Source: Nitzschia sp. DOCU1 (taxonomy: Eukaryota > Bacillariophyta > Bacillariophyceae > Bacillariales > Bacillariaceae). Taken from it: a stretch of DNA of 64,000 nt. This document shows positions 10,208 to 26,643 of the stretch, in pieces. The translations under genes were made by a program, and so were the position numbers. The stretch spans positions 1,302,001 through 1,366,000 of the forward strand of contig OX595998.1 in assembly GCA_951394045.1 (NCBI GenBank), read 5' to 3'. A model generated the notes under the pieces. It had not been told where the DNA came from, searched no databases, and was given only the letters and a program-made list of their open reading frames with translations. Position 1 is the stretch's first letter; every line of letters starts with the position of its first letter.

Positions 10208-13200
10208 ATGGCCCCCAACCAACTTTCGATCCCAAGCATAGTGATGCGCACCGACTTCAACGGCAAGCGCAAGACTCTGAAAGGTCCTACGGTCAAGTTC
10301 GAGTTGAGGGACGAGCCAGCCAACCCGAACGGAGGGACCCATGAGAAAAAAGTCACCGTATACGATGGCGAGTACGACGACGACAACGCCCGCTTTTGGT
10401 GCCAATTCGAAGCCCGATTGCGAGATGTTTTCCTTCGCAAGCCATGTGGTAATGGCCCAAGCAAGTTTGGAGTGACCGCCAGTTGCTTGTCTGGGAAGGC
10501 ACTGGACGACTTCGAGCGGTACAAAGACGAGTACGTCTACGATGATGACGCAGCCTTCGAGGCAACCCTAGCGGACCTCAAGGCCGATATCTTTAACGGC
10601 GACACCCCAAGGTCCGACCAAGTGGATTACCTCAAGACCCTGAGGAAGCAGGCAAGCGCGACCTTCAACCAATTCATCTCGGAAATCGACCGGATGATTG
10701 CCGACTTGAAATATTTCCCCCTTGCTCTGGACGCCGAAGGAAACCAGATCGCCGAAAACGACCAACCCACGCTCTCTGAGGAGGCGTATCGCAAACTGAT
10801 TCTGCGTTCAGCACCCCAAGCGTGGTACGACAAGTTGACCTCCAATGGGGCGGACCCGAAGCAAATCCCGGTCAACGACCTGAAGAAACGGTTCCGACGC
10901 ATGGAACAAAAAGAGCGACGCGATCGAAACAGATTTCCGTCGCGGCCCAAGGATTCTGGAAGCGGCCACCCAGAAAAGAAAAGAACCCGGCAGGACCGCG
11001 ACTCTGACAATAGTCGCAAAGGTAAATGGTGTCACATCTGCAAGATGGACAACCATAATACCTCTGACTGTGGTTACAGTGCCCGACGCGAAAAGAAGCA
11101 GCGCGTTGAGGGCGGAAACAAATATAATAATAAAGACGGAAAAATTCACCGTGACCGTGGCAGGCACAGGCACGACATCGAGGAAAAGGATCACGAAGAC
11201 GATGAGGTAAGCGAGAGTTCGAACTCGACTCGTTCGTCTAACCACAAACGATCGTTGGGACGCGCTAAGAAACACCGTAACCCAGCCCACAAGAGAAACC
11301 GTACTAGCGACTCAAATAGTGAGTCTAACTATTCTAGTGACGATTCTGAATCCTCGTACTATAAGTATTTCAGCGCCCTAAAAGAATTTTTTTTACCCCA
11401 AGTCTTGGAACGTGAGCGCTGTTACGCCATAAGCCGACGGCACACACGATACGCCAACCCGATCCAACCAGGACGGATAAAAACGACGAAGAGGTGCAGA
11501 AAAGCGGCCCTCACAGTCAGCATACTACCAGAGGACCACCGGATGGACCCAGCTAGTGCCAATGCGTTACTAGACTCGGGCTCATCGAGTAGCTTTATCA
11601 ATGCCTCTCTTGTCCCGAGACGGTACTGGAGAAAATGCAGACCCGTCGCCTTCGACACCAAACAAGGCACATTCACATCGAATCATCTGGTAGCAGTCGA
11701 CATAATGTTACCAGAACTCTCGACTGCCAAGACCGCCCGATGGACGTTCTACATAGACGACTCAGAGCTGGACTCGACAAACCAAGTGCTCATCGGTGCC
11801 GACTTTCTCGAGGAGATGGGCATCGACATCAAGTACTCAAATAAAACGATCGAATGGGACGACGCTGTTGCACCTATGATGACGGTGGAAGAGCTTGAAG
11901 AACCCAAAGACATCAACCACGTCCACGCGATGAACGATACGGACGATAAAGAAGCAAGCAAGCCAGTAAGAGAGACGGCTAAGCACGCTCAAAAGATTCT
12001 GGATGCCAAGTACGAAAAGGCGGACCTAGACGACATAGTATCTAAGATAAGAACCTTGGATGCTAAACAGAAGAAAGCTCTATTGAAGCTACTGAAGAAA
12101 TACGAGCCATTGTTTGACGGAACACTTGGCGACTTCGAATGTGACCCGGCTGACTTCCTAGTGAAGCCCGGACATGACGAACCTTACCACGCGAAATCGG
12201 CTTTCGCCGTACCCCACATTCATCGAGCGACTCTCAAAAAGGAGATCGATCGCCTCGAAGAACTAGGCGTTCTAAGACGCGCCGAAAATAGCCGGCACGC
12301 CTACCCAACGTTCATCATACCTAAAAAGAATGGAACAGTACGCTTCGTGAGTGATTTCCGCAAACTCAACGAGAAGCTCTTGCGAAAGCATACACCTCCA
12401 CCGACGATCGCCGACATCCTCCACAATTTGGAAGGATTCCAATTTGCGACGTCGCTAGATCTCAACATGGGCTACTACACAGTCCGACTTACCCCGAAAG
12501 CACAAGAAATGTGCACTATCATCACGCCGTGGGGCAAGTACGCCTACCAACGGCTACCCATGGGCGTCTCATCTTCATCCGATATCTTCCAATCTAAAAT
12601 GATGCAATTGATGCAAGGGTTAGAACACTTTGTTTGCACCTACCTCGACGATCTATTACTGATCGGACGAGACACGTTCGAAGCCCACTTACGAGATTTG
12701 GAGACCGTGTTGAGACGGCTCGAAAAGGCAGGACTGAAAGTCAATGCCGCAAAAAGTACCTTCTTCGCGGACCAAATCGAATACTTAGGCTTCTGGCTGA
12801 CGCGACAAGGCATCACGCCAGTCAGAAAGAAAATACAAGGAATAATGGACATCGCTGTGCCGGAGAACAGAAAACAGCTGAGACGGTTCATCGGCATGGT
12901 GAATTTTTATCGCGACATGTGGCGCCATCGGTCGCACATTCTTGCGCCATTGGCCGAACTTACCTCAAGTAAATCTAAAAAGTTTGAATGGCTGCCAAAA
13001 CATACAGCTGCCTTCAACGCCATGAAAGAAGCGATCGCGCGAGACGTGATCTTAGCCTATCCCGACTTCTCGAAGAAGTTCGTGATCTATACCGACGCGA
13101 GCGACTATCAGCTCGGCGTGGTGATCATGCAGGACGGCAAACCAATCGCCTTCTACAGCAGAAAGCTCACGGAAGTGCAGCAAAAATACACGATGACCGA

Positions 13201-14802
13201 GCGGGAGCTGCTCAGCATCGTCGAAACCCTTCGGGAGTTTAGAAGCATCCTGTTAGGATACGAAATCGAAATTTATACCGACCACAAAAACCTTACCTTT
13301 GAAAGTTTTACTTCCGACCGCGTTCATCGCTGGCGGATGTACGTCGAAGAGTTTGGACCCGCCATCCACTATATCAAAGGGAAGGCGAATATCATCGCCG
13401 ACGCACTGAGTCGGATGACACTGATACCGGCTAAGGATGCCGAAGGCCGAGGAGGCAACGCGCGCGATAACACCAATTCGTCGGACGAGCCCGAGGTCTC
13501 CGTGGCTGCGCCAACCTTACATGCTATCCAGAAAGGAAGCTTACGGAGAAAGCCAGAACCTTTTTCGAGCAATTGAAAGAAAAAGAAAAAGACAGGCCGA
13601 GTAAGCGACAGAAGACAAAGCAAGCATCGGCAGAAGTCACCTTGGAACAAGTGGTGCCCATCCGCTACGACGTCATCGCCGCTCACCAATGGAAAGACGC
13701 CGAGTTGCTGCAAAAACTAGAAACGAAGAGCAGTTACACGGTGAGAAGCAAGGGAAAGCACCGTATCATCTTTAAAGAGGACAAAATTCCCGTACCTGAA
13801 ACACTGCGGCGACCACTAATTGAATGGTACCACACAAACCTATGCCATCCGGGGATGGACCGGACAGAGCAAACAATCCGCCGCAGCTTCACATGGAAAA
13901 ACGTTCGTCGGGACGTCCGCCGGCACACAAAGAATTGTGAGGAATGCCAGCGTTTGAAAACAAAAATGACAAAGTATGGCCACTTACCCGCAAAAAAAGC
14001 AGAGTACGTGCCATGGAGAAAATTATGTGTCGACCTCATCGGTCCTTACAAAGTTCAAGATGGCAAGGGACGCGTCCACGAACTATTGGCTCTGACCATG
14101 ATCGACCCCGCGACATCATGGTTCGAGATATGCGAAATACCAAACAAAGAAAGTGAGACAGTTGCGTTGGCTCTCGACAGGCAATGGCTATGCCGATACC
14201 CTCGACCTACTTACATTACCTTCGATCAAGGCGGAGAATTCACTGGGAAAGAATTCCAGGAACTGCTTGACAGCTACGGAATAAAGGCAAAGCCAGCAAC
14301 AAGCAGAAACCCTCAGTCAAACAGTGTCGTTGAACGCGTTCACCTCACACTGCATAACATGTTACGCACCTTCGACCTCCAAGTCCGCGATATGGACCCC
14401 CTTGATCCCTGGTCTGGCTACGTCGCCGCCGTTGCATTCGCCATTCACAGCACATACCACACCACTACTAAAGCCACGCCGGCTGAACTCGTTTTTGGGC
14501 GCGATATGATCATGGAGAAATCATTCGAAGCCAACTGGGACGACATCAGACGACAGAAGCAAAAATTAATCAACGATAACAACACATGAGAAAACAAAAA
14601 ACGAAAATACCACGACTACCGAGTCGGTGACCAAGTAGTGTACCGACGACGCAAAACAGCGAAACACAATCGCCCATACGATGGCCCATTTACAATCACC
14701 CACGTGCATTCCAATGGCAACGTAACCATTGCTCGTGACAGCCGCGTTAAGCAACGCGTAAATATACGACTCCTTCACCCATTTTCCCCTCGCACATCGT
14801 GA
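10208..14802 (+). pseudogene. Element B Gag-Pol polyprotein, two disabling lesions
   Basis: The likely start is the ATG at 10208 (MAPNQLSIPS); an upstream GTG frame begins inside the LTR and is ignored. Gag carries a canonical CX2CX4HX4C zinc knuckle near residue 275 (CHICKMDNHNTSDC) and an acidic, Ser-rich linker. Protease has DSG near residue 456, RT has YLDD near 812, followed by RNase H and integrase with an HHCC region and a D, D, E set (VDLIGPY, FDQGGEF, SNSVVERVH). Compared with copy A, 10 bases are deleted near 13530, shifting the frame between RNase H and integrase, and CGA is changed to TGA at 14587-14589 near the integrase C-terminus. Without these the frame would run to 14802. Copies A and B carry different lesions. 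Confidence 0.95.
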
Positions 14803-14824
14803 CGTGCCCTTGGAAGGAAGCGAG

Positions 14825-15007
14825 TGCAATACGCCCGCTGTCCCCTCGGGACTGGACGCACGATTCAACATTCGTCGCCCCTGACGTGGCGACCCAATGC
14901 CGATATCTATAGAAAGATCCGTCCAATTAGAAGAGCTCGATAGATCTACTTTTACAATAGACTTATTATTTTCACCTACATCTACTTTTCATCGCTAGCG
15001 TAGTGCA
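14825..15007 (+). repeat. 3' LTR of element B
   Basis: 183 bp, TGCAATACGC to GTAGTGCA, preceded by the purine tract GGAAGGAAGCGAG. It is followed by ATCCATTGG, where element E's sequence resumes. Confidence 0.95.
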
Positions 15008-15261
15008 ATCCATTGGAATGTGATAATAGCCCATGCTGAGGTCAATAGCCGTTGCCCATTTAAAACCCTGGAGTTTTTGCAATAACTCGTTGATCTTTGG
15101 CAGTGGGTGCGGCTTGCGCACAAGATAATCATTGAGTTTCCGAAAATCTGTAAGTACGCGCACATCGCCCGTTTTCTTCGGTTGAATGAGCGTGCTGGCC
15201 GTCCATTTGGATTGGTTGACACGCTTCCGGATTCCAAGTTTTTCGAATCGTTCGATCTCAT
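15008..15261 (-). pseudogene. Element E, RT segment between insertions
   Basis: A minus-strand piece of E's reverse transcriptase, matching C around the DFRKLN and LSMGYYHIPMD motifs. It is bounded on the right by the short-LTR element and on the left by element B. Confidence 0.88.
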
Positions 15262-15322
15262 TGCCCTATGCGCAAAAGGGGTTGTAACCTTAGTACTTTT
15301 CTAGTACTTAAGGTATATGGCA
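15262..15322. repeat. 61-bp terminal repeat, left copy
   Basis: Starts TGCCCTATGC and ends TATATGGCA on the plus strand. It contains an internal foldback: ACCTTAGTACT pairs with AGTACTTAAGGT except for one extra base. Identical to 15751-15811. Confidence 0.9.
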
Positions 15323-15639
15323 TGCTCCCCCAAGATCAGCGACATTACGCTTGTTGCGTGTCTTTTTACCGCCTTTTTGTGCTCTTGTGGCATGGCAGTG
15401 CTGATCGCGCACCTTCGCGGGGCTTCGTGCGTTTCGCGCCGAAGTGATTTTTTTCCCTGCGCAGTGGTGTCACGCGTTGCTTGGGTTTCCTCGTCACTCC
15501 CCCATATTTTTTGGGTGGGTTGGGTGGGCTGCCCCCTTTTTCAGATTTTTCTTCCCCCGCTTTCTTTTTGCTTTCGTGGGATGGTTCTCTATCCCCCCTT
15601 TTCGTGAGGGCTCCATTTTTTTGCTTTTTTTTTGCTTAT

Positions 15640-15650
15640 GGATTCGAACC
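15640..15650 (-). other. Box-B-like motif inside the short-LTR element
   Basis: On the minus strand the sequence reads GGTTCGAATCC, which fits the RNA polymerase III internal B box. No convincing A box was found at tRNA spacing, so it may be the 3' half of a tRNA-derived sequence captured by the element. Confidence 0.35.
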
Positions 15651-15750
15651 TCAGACCTCGTCTTTCTGCTAGTCTGTTTTTACCCCTCCTCTACTTTATT
15701 TTTTTCCACTTTTGTGTAGAATCCTACGTAGAGCGGCAGTGAATTCACTA

Positions 15751-15811
15751 TGCCCTATGCGCAAAAGGGGTTGTAACCTTAGTACTTTTCTAGTACTTAA
15801 GGTATATGGCA
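15751..15811. repeat. 61-bp terminal repeat, right copy
   Basis: Identical to 15262-15322. It is followed by the CTCAT duplication and then by element E's RT sequence. Confidence 0.9.
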
Positions 15812-16385
15812 CTCATTTCGCGTCGTTTGTTCGTACGCATGAGGAATGCCGAATGGCTTAGCATGATACGGCTTTGCTCCTTCTTTTAACTCTAGACGAA
15901 TAGGATCTATTTTTAGTTTACCTAGTCCGCCTCCGAATAGTGTAGGGTGCTGCTTCAGTTCAGCAAGTAGCTCGTCCCGTTGCTCCTTAGTTAGGTAGTC
16001 GAGTGAGTCAACAAACTCTTCCATCTCCACCTTGGAGTAGTTGGCGTCGAGGATCTTAGCTTGTCATTCTTCCGCCGCTTTGATAACGGGGGCGTCCTGA
16101 GACATCTCGTACAGGAGCTGTAGCGCCTCTGGATCTGTCACAAGACCACTTTCCTTCATCTCGACTTCACTATCGCCCCATCGAGTCATTCGTTTCTCAA
16201 AATCGAGTACAAACTTCAATTCAGCTAATAGGTCAAGTCCTAGAATCAGGTCGTAAGGTGAGCTTTCGCGATCTGTGTGCTCGTCGACGTGACATGGCCA
16301 GTGTATTTCTTTACTAGACGAGAGTTCGGGGATCCTGAAGTGAATCATCCCGACTTTGTCCGTCTTGAATTTGCCGCCCATTGTA
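15812..16385 (-). pseudogene. Element E, protease to RT segment
   Basis: A minus-strand piece homologous to C between the protease and the start of RT, including LILGLDLLAELKFVLDFEKR and the KPYHAKPFGIPHAYEQT segment. A stop occurs near 16064 (the C codon CGA for the Arg in EERQAK is TGA here). Its right limit is the 18-bp duplication of the SINE. Confidence 0.88.
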
Positions 16386-16766
16386 AAAAAACCCCAAGCC
16401 TATTTGTTAACCAATTAGATGTTGGAAATGAGCTACCTAGTTATGCTAGTCCAGCCCCCTGAATCACAATGGACGGGTGGCACCCGCCCACCGCTCATCA
16501 GACATACATACCCGGCGCGGGCACCCGCGAAAGAGCGCGCGCACTCGTGTTGCTTAGCAACTCCGAAACGACATGGAGATAAGCCCCGCACGAAAAACCC
16601 CTCAACCCAGGGAAGGGAACAACAGAGGGGGAAAGTTACGAAGCCGACACACCCGACTCAACCGGCGTAACGCAATTTGGGAAAGACAAGGCCCTATGCC
16701 GGGAATCGAACCCGGCACCTCTCCACAGTTAGCTTACCATGTGCCAACTAAACTACACTGGACCTC
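16386..16766 (-). mobile_element. tRNA-derived SINE, 381 bp
   Basis: The insert is flanked by an 18-bp direct repeat, AATTTGCCGCCCATTGTA (16368-16385 and 16767-16784); its removal restores element E. On the minus strand its 5' end is tRNA-like: an A box TAGTTTAGTTGG (complement of 16744-16755) and a B box GGTTCGATTCC (complement of 16702-16712), with a strong T-arm stem around the latter. The acceptor and anticodon stems pair poorly, so it is a tRNA relic and not a working tRNA gene. About 300 bp of unrelated body follow, ending in a T run (GGGGTTTTTTT). Long target duplications and a Pol III head are the marks of LINE-mobilised SINEs. The source tRNA was not identified. Confidence 0.85.
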
Positions 16767-16784
16767 AATTTGCCGCCCATTGTA

Positions 16785-18180
16785 GTCCAAGTAGTAACTC
16801 GTTTTCCAGTGGGAACGAGCTGGCTAATCGTCACAAAGTTCTTAAGAACAATGGAACGACTAGTACCCGTATCTAGAAGAGTTCTAAGGATGTAGGATTC
16901 ACCTCTAGGATTTACCGCTTCGACGACTATTTCTGTAGTTAGCCGCCCGGCAATTTTCCTATTCGGCTCTATCCCAGGGCGCGACGTTCGAATAGCAAAA
17001 CTATGTTCATTTTCGCCATTGCAGTCCATGTAGTCACTATCAGAATCGCTAGTTTCATTACTGCTCCTGTCTGACTGTTTGTTCAGCTGGAAGCGTACTT
17101 GCCTTTTTGTTTTGGCTTTACCTTTGTCTTTCTTAGACTGTTTCTTGGCGAGGGCTTTGACGACAGTCTCCATCTGGAGCGCCGAGAACATGTTCTCACC
17201 GTTGCCTCTCGGACGCTTGTTCGGACGATCTTTGGCATTGCCAGGGAGATTCCAACACTTGTCGTCAGGGGCCGGATGGAACCTGCCGCAATGCTTACAG
17301 GGTTCCTTTCAGTCCCCCTTCTCGCTCTTTTTGCGGTCTTTGCCATCCTTGCTTTCGCCTTCGGACTTGCCGGCTTCTTTTTTCTTTTCTTTGTTCTTTT
17401 TCTCTTGCCGCATCGCATCGTCGAAGACGTGCTTGGCTTCGAGCTTCTTGAGATACTTATAGTAGTCATCGAGGCTCATAGCGAAAGGGTCGATGTTAGA
17501 GGTGAGTAGGTCTCTCTGCCATTCAATCCTCTTCGCCCGATCAAGTATCTCCACGAGTTCGGCATCGTCGAAAGGCTCGCATGTGGTCTTGTCCTCAGGG
17601 ATTGGAAAGTGGGCCAACATCCTGTTTTGACGTAGGAGCTCAGCGCGGAAGTCGGCTAGGGACATCTCCATCATGAAGACATGGTAGCGGAGGTACTGCT
17701 TCTGGCGCCGGTAGGCGTGTTCCGACCCGAAGTAATCTCTCGACATCGCTTGGATGGTTTCATTGAATGTGTCTTCGGGTGTCTCGTCCGGGTCCTTGAA
17801 TTGCAGGTCCACAACCTTGTTCGTGAACTTCTCCCTTGCCGTTCCACCCAACAACATCTGGGCGTACTTAATCTTCTTCTCGCCGGTGTCCAGGGGGACA
17901 TCACAAATGAGTTCCTCAAACTGCATCCGCCACTTGGCCCATCACTCCGCGTCGCCGCTTTCGAAGATGAAGCAGCAGCTCTCGAACTCTTCCGAGTCCT
18001 TGTCCTTGGGGTCGAGTTTGATCTTGATCTTCTTGACCTTCTCGTCTTCTCCAACGATCTCATCGTCCTCCTTCGGTTTCTCACGATGGAACGGAATCGG
18101 AGGAGGGTTAACATGCGCCGCTTGCGTCAACAAGAACGCAACCTTCTTGGCGTACTCGTGGTTGCTGTAGGCCGTCTTCA
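16785..18180 (-). pseudogene. Element E, gag to protease segment
   Basis: Reading from the ATG at 18180, the gag portion matches C for about 79 residues and then meets a TGA at 17942-17944, where C has CGA. The frame is open again to a second TGA at 17309-17311 (AGA in C) just before the zinc-knuckle region, and then again through the MFSALQMETVVKAL segment to the protease LLDTGTS near 16880. Lys/Glu-rich gag linkers and the zinc-knuckle spacing are conserved. The number of changes relative to C shows long decay. Confidence 0.9.
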
Positions 18181-18823
<643 letters not shown>

Positions 18824-18840
18824 CAGTTTTAAAACTCCCG
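18824..18840 (+). other. Probable primer-binding region, palindromic
   Basis: The 17 nt CAGTTTTAAAACTCCCG directly after the LTR are identical in C, D and the diverged E, while the next bases differ, so they are under constraint. They contain the 12-bp palindrome AGTTTTAAAACT (18825-18836). They lack the TGG expected from pairing with a tRNA CCA end. Confidence 0.55.
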
Positions 18841-18848
18841 TTTGAAGG

Positions 18849-23955
<5,107 letters not shown>

Positions 23956-23960
23956 AACTG

Positions 23961-24029
23961 TGCCCTATCCCGGGGGTTATGATAAAGAAATAAAGACGAT
24001 GATAATTGTGAGACCTATGTTACTTCTAC
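23961..24029 (-). repeat. Remnant of element E's 5' LTR
   Basis: The sequence TGCCCTATCCCGGGGGT and, further on, ATTGTGAGACCTATGTTAC match the inner end of the C/D LTR, with small insertions and deletions as expected for the diverged copy E. It breaks off after 69 bp and continues directly into element F's integrase. Confidence 0.8.
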
Positions 24030-26585
24030 AGGTCAAGGCCTTGATCTTGATATTAGTGTTGTTCACTTTGAGTTTCCAAGGGCCTATCATGTCAACATGA
24101 ACTTGTTGCCAGGGCAAAATGTGAGTAATTTTGCGGATAGGAAGTTCCCCATAATTCAATTTGAATGCTTCATGCGCTTACAAACATTGCAGTTTGCGAT
24201 CAGTTCTTTTGCTTTGACACCAATATCAGGATGAGAAAAGTGCTGTCGCAATGGTTTTTCAAGTTTCGTTGCCGCTTCGGCGTGACCCATCAGGCCATGG
24301 TAATATTTCAAAATGGGCACAACCATTTGTCGCAGAAGGGCTGTCAGCCCGCTGGAATCTCCAGTATTGGATTCACTGATGCAGACTACATCTGCATCGC
24401 TCATTGGACGTGTTTTGTAGGTTTCAGGATTGGTATTCACCATTTCTTGTAGAGCTGTATCCTGCGTTTGATAATGTGAAATCATTTCGAAATTGAAAGG
24501 ATATCGTTCTTCTTTGTCAAAACGAGGGTAGAACAGCAAGCAATCAGTAAGTGAACAGACAGGCTCAACACACGGGCCAAAAACGAGGGTAGAACAGCAA
24601 GCAATCGGTAAGTGAACAGACAGGCTCAACACACGGGCCAAAATAATACTCATCGCTTCTGTTTTCTTCATAGTCTTCATAATAAAGAATCGAATCTGGG
24701 GGAACAGCATGCTCCCCAACCATGGGAATAGCATCATCTTGTTCCGACTGGGGCACTTGACTGAGAGCATCCGCTACGACGTTGGCTTTGCCTTTCTTAT
24801 AATAAAACTTTGTGCCAAAATCTTCAAGCAAAAGGCGCCAACGAAGTAAGCATTGTGTTGTGTATTGGGTCATGGAAAAGGTAAGATTCTTGTGGTCGGT
24901 GTGTATATGCAATTCAGCACCATAGAGCATTGTGTGAAAAGGTTTCAGCATCTCGACAATACTCAACAGCTCCTTCTCGATTGTCATATAGTTCATTTGA
25001 GCCGGAGTTAATTTCCTGGAGTAGTAGGCAACGGGACAGCTTTCTTGAAGGATGACGGCACCCAGCTGAAAATCCGATGAGTCCGTCTTGATTACAAAGG
25101 GCTTGTTATGATCCGGATACTTCAAGAGAACATCCATAGCAGCCAGAGCCTTCATTTCGTCGAATGCCTTGTTGCATGCAGGCATCCATTCGAAAGTTGA
25201 CTTCCCTGTGAGATTCATAAGCGGCACCAGCACATGAGAACGCTTTGGCCACATATCCTGATAAAAGTTGACCAGTCCGAGGAATGATCATAGTTCTTTG
25301 ACAGTCTTGGGCTTTTGCATTCTTAAAATAGAATCAACTTTTTTCTTCCATGGCCAAGAAAGTCCGTTTCCTTGACAGCCCATTAAAGTTGCAAGATTGA
25401 CAAAACTCGATCAAGCAACTTGAGGTGATCTTCCCAGGAATTGCTAAAACAAGCAATATCGTCGATATAAATTTCAATGTCTTTGATATCGGCCAAGACA
25501 CATTCCATAATGTCTTGAGCCGCGTCAGGACTAATCGAAAGGCCCATTGGCAATCGATTGTATTTGTAGAGTCCAAAGGGCGTCGCAATAGTACAAAGAT
25601 CTTTGGCTTCATCATCAAATTCGAACGTGTAGTACTGCATCGAAATATCAAGCTTCGTAAGAAACTTGTATCTGGTGTGTCTCGATAGAATGTCGGCAAT
25701 ACGAGGGATTGGGTAGACCTTGCATCGAATAGCCTTATTCAAAACGCAAAAGTCAGAAATCCATGGCACGCTTCCATCCTTCTTTGGTATGATAAATGAG
25801 CCAGCGATCCATTCTGACCAACGTGTCTTCGAGAGGATGCCTTCTCGTTTGAGACGATCAAGCTCCTTCTTGAAAACAGCCAATTGTGTCTGTGGAATTG
25901 GATACGTGCGGGCACAATGCGGCTTGACTGTTGGGTCCAAATCCAGATGAATTTTCTTGTCCGGAAACACTTTTAACATTGCGTCAAATAAAGTTTCAAA
26001 CTTCTGTAAGACACATTTCAAATCTCGTTTATGCGAAGACAAAAGGTGAGAACATGAATTAACAACTTCACCCACGTCCACTTTCTCATAGTTACTCTCT
26101 TTTATTGTTTTCGAATGATAACCAGAATCGTTAACTCTCCCAATGGTTTCACAGTGGAAAGCATTGTCATTATATTGGGGTAGCGACAGTAACAGAATCA
26201 TACTCATGGGGAGTAACTTTTCGTCCCATTCGATAGTTTTGTTCTTGAAATCTATGACAATGCCCAGATTTGAAAGTACATCTCGTTCAATGATAGCATC
26301 GTAGCACCACGGTGTGTCAAAGACTTGAAAGGGCAAATGCTCAATCATCAGATGAGGATCAAGCTCTTGCAACTTGATTTCAGACAGCTTCACAGCTTCG
26401 TCTGCCTTGAGTCTTCCTGCTAGTGTAGCCCCATCACAGCAGGAATCTTGTAGTACGTAACCCCCTTGCCTTCTAAGACTTCCTTCGAACCCACGAGGGC
26501 GTAGAGCCGGAGTCCAAAAGAACCTTAAACATGTGATTTTTGTTATTTTCTTGAAAAGATATAGTTGTAGATGGTATGTAATCAT
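24030..26585 (-). pseudogene. Element F Pol (PR-RT-RH-partial IN)
   Basis: Going down the minus strand: a protease LLDSGS motif near 26510 in a shifted frame; RT from about 25950 with FIIPKKDG, LDISMQYYTF, LPMGLSISPD and YIDD (near 25460); a frameshift near 25385; RNase H from 25254 (KTDSSDFQLGAV, TDHKNLTF, ADALS); and an integrase zinc region (HGLMGH then CNVCKRMKH) down to 24160, with the start of the catalytic core (VDMIGPW near 24090). A 61-bp tandem duplication at 24521-24642 adds a further frame change between RNase H and integrase. The rest of the integrase is lost at the junction with E's LTR remnant. Confidence 0.85.
24521..24642. repeat. 61-bp tandem duplication in element F
   Basis: Two adjacent copies starting AACGAGGGTAGAACAGCAAG at 24521 and 24582 differ at one visible base (AATCAGT against AATCGGT). 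As 61 is not a multiple of three, the duplication shifts the frame. Confidence 0.85.
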
Positions 26586-26643
26586 ATGCAGCAGGAGTAA
26601 CTGGATTCATTTCCCCCATGAAAGAATCCTGGATCGGCGGTAG

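Larger units (their letters stand above)
9976..15007 (+). mobile_element. Element B: complete-length Ty3/gypsy element with 183-bp LTRs
   Basis: A 5032-bp element bounded by two 183-bp LTRs. It is inserted in element E's reverse transcriptase: removing it rejoins CTTATCC and ATTGGAATG as found uninterrupted at 32449-32463. The flanks read ATCCG before and ATCCA after, consistent with a 5-bp target duplication with one later change (or a 4-bp ATCC). The LTRs differ from each other at two or more sites (for example CCAGTTAG against CCAATTAG). A near-palindrome, CGTGAATCCACG, starts one base inside the 5' LTR. The element is structurally complete but its polyprotein is broken. Confidence 0.93.
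15262..15811 (-). mobile_element. Short-LTR (TRIM-like) non-autonomous element, 550 bp
   Basis: Two identical 61-bp terminal repeats (15262-15322 and 15751-15811) enclose 428 bp without a coding domain. The element is flanked by 5-bp direct repeats CTCAT (15257-15261 and 15812-15816), and its removal restores element E's sequence, so it is a real insertion. Read on the minus strand, the terminal repeat starts TGCCATA and ends ATAGGGCA, exactly the ends of the 618-bp LTRs of C and D. On that strand a purine tract (TTGGGGGAGCA) lies before the 3' repeat and a perfect 12-bp palindrome (AGTGAATTCACT) lies one base after the 5' repeat. The size and structure fit terminal-repeat retrotransposons in miniature (TRIMs). 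Likely mobilised by proteins of the C/D family; that is inference. Confidence 0.85.
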
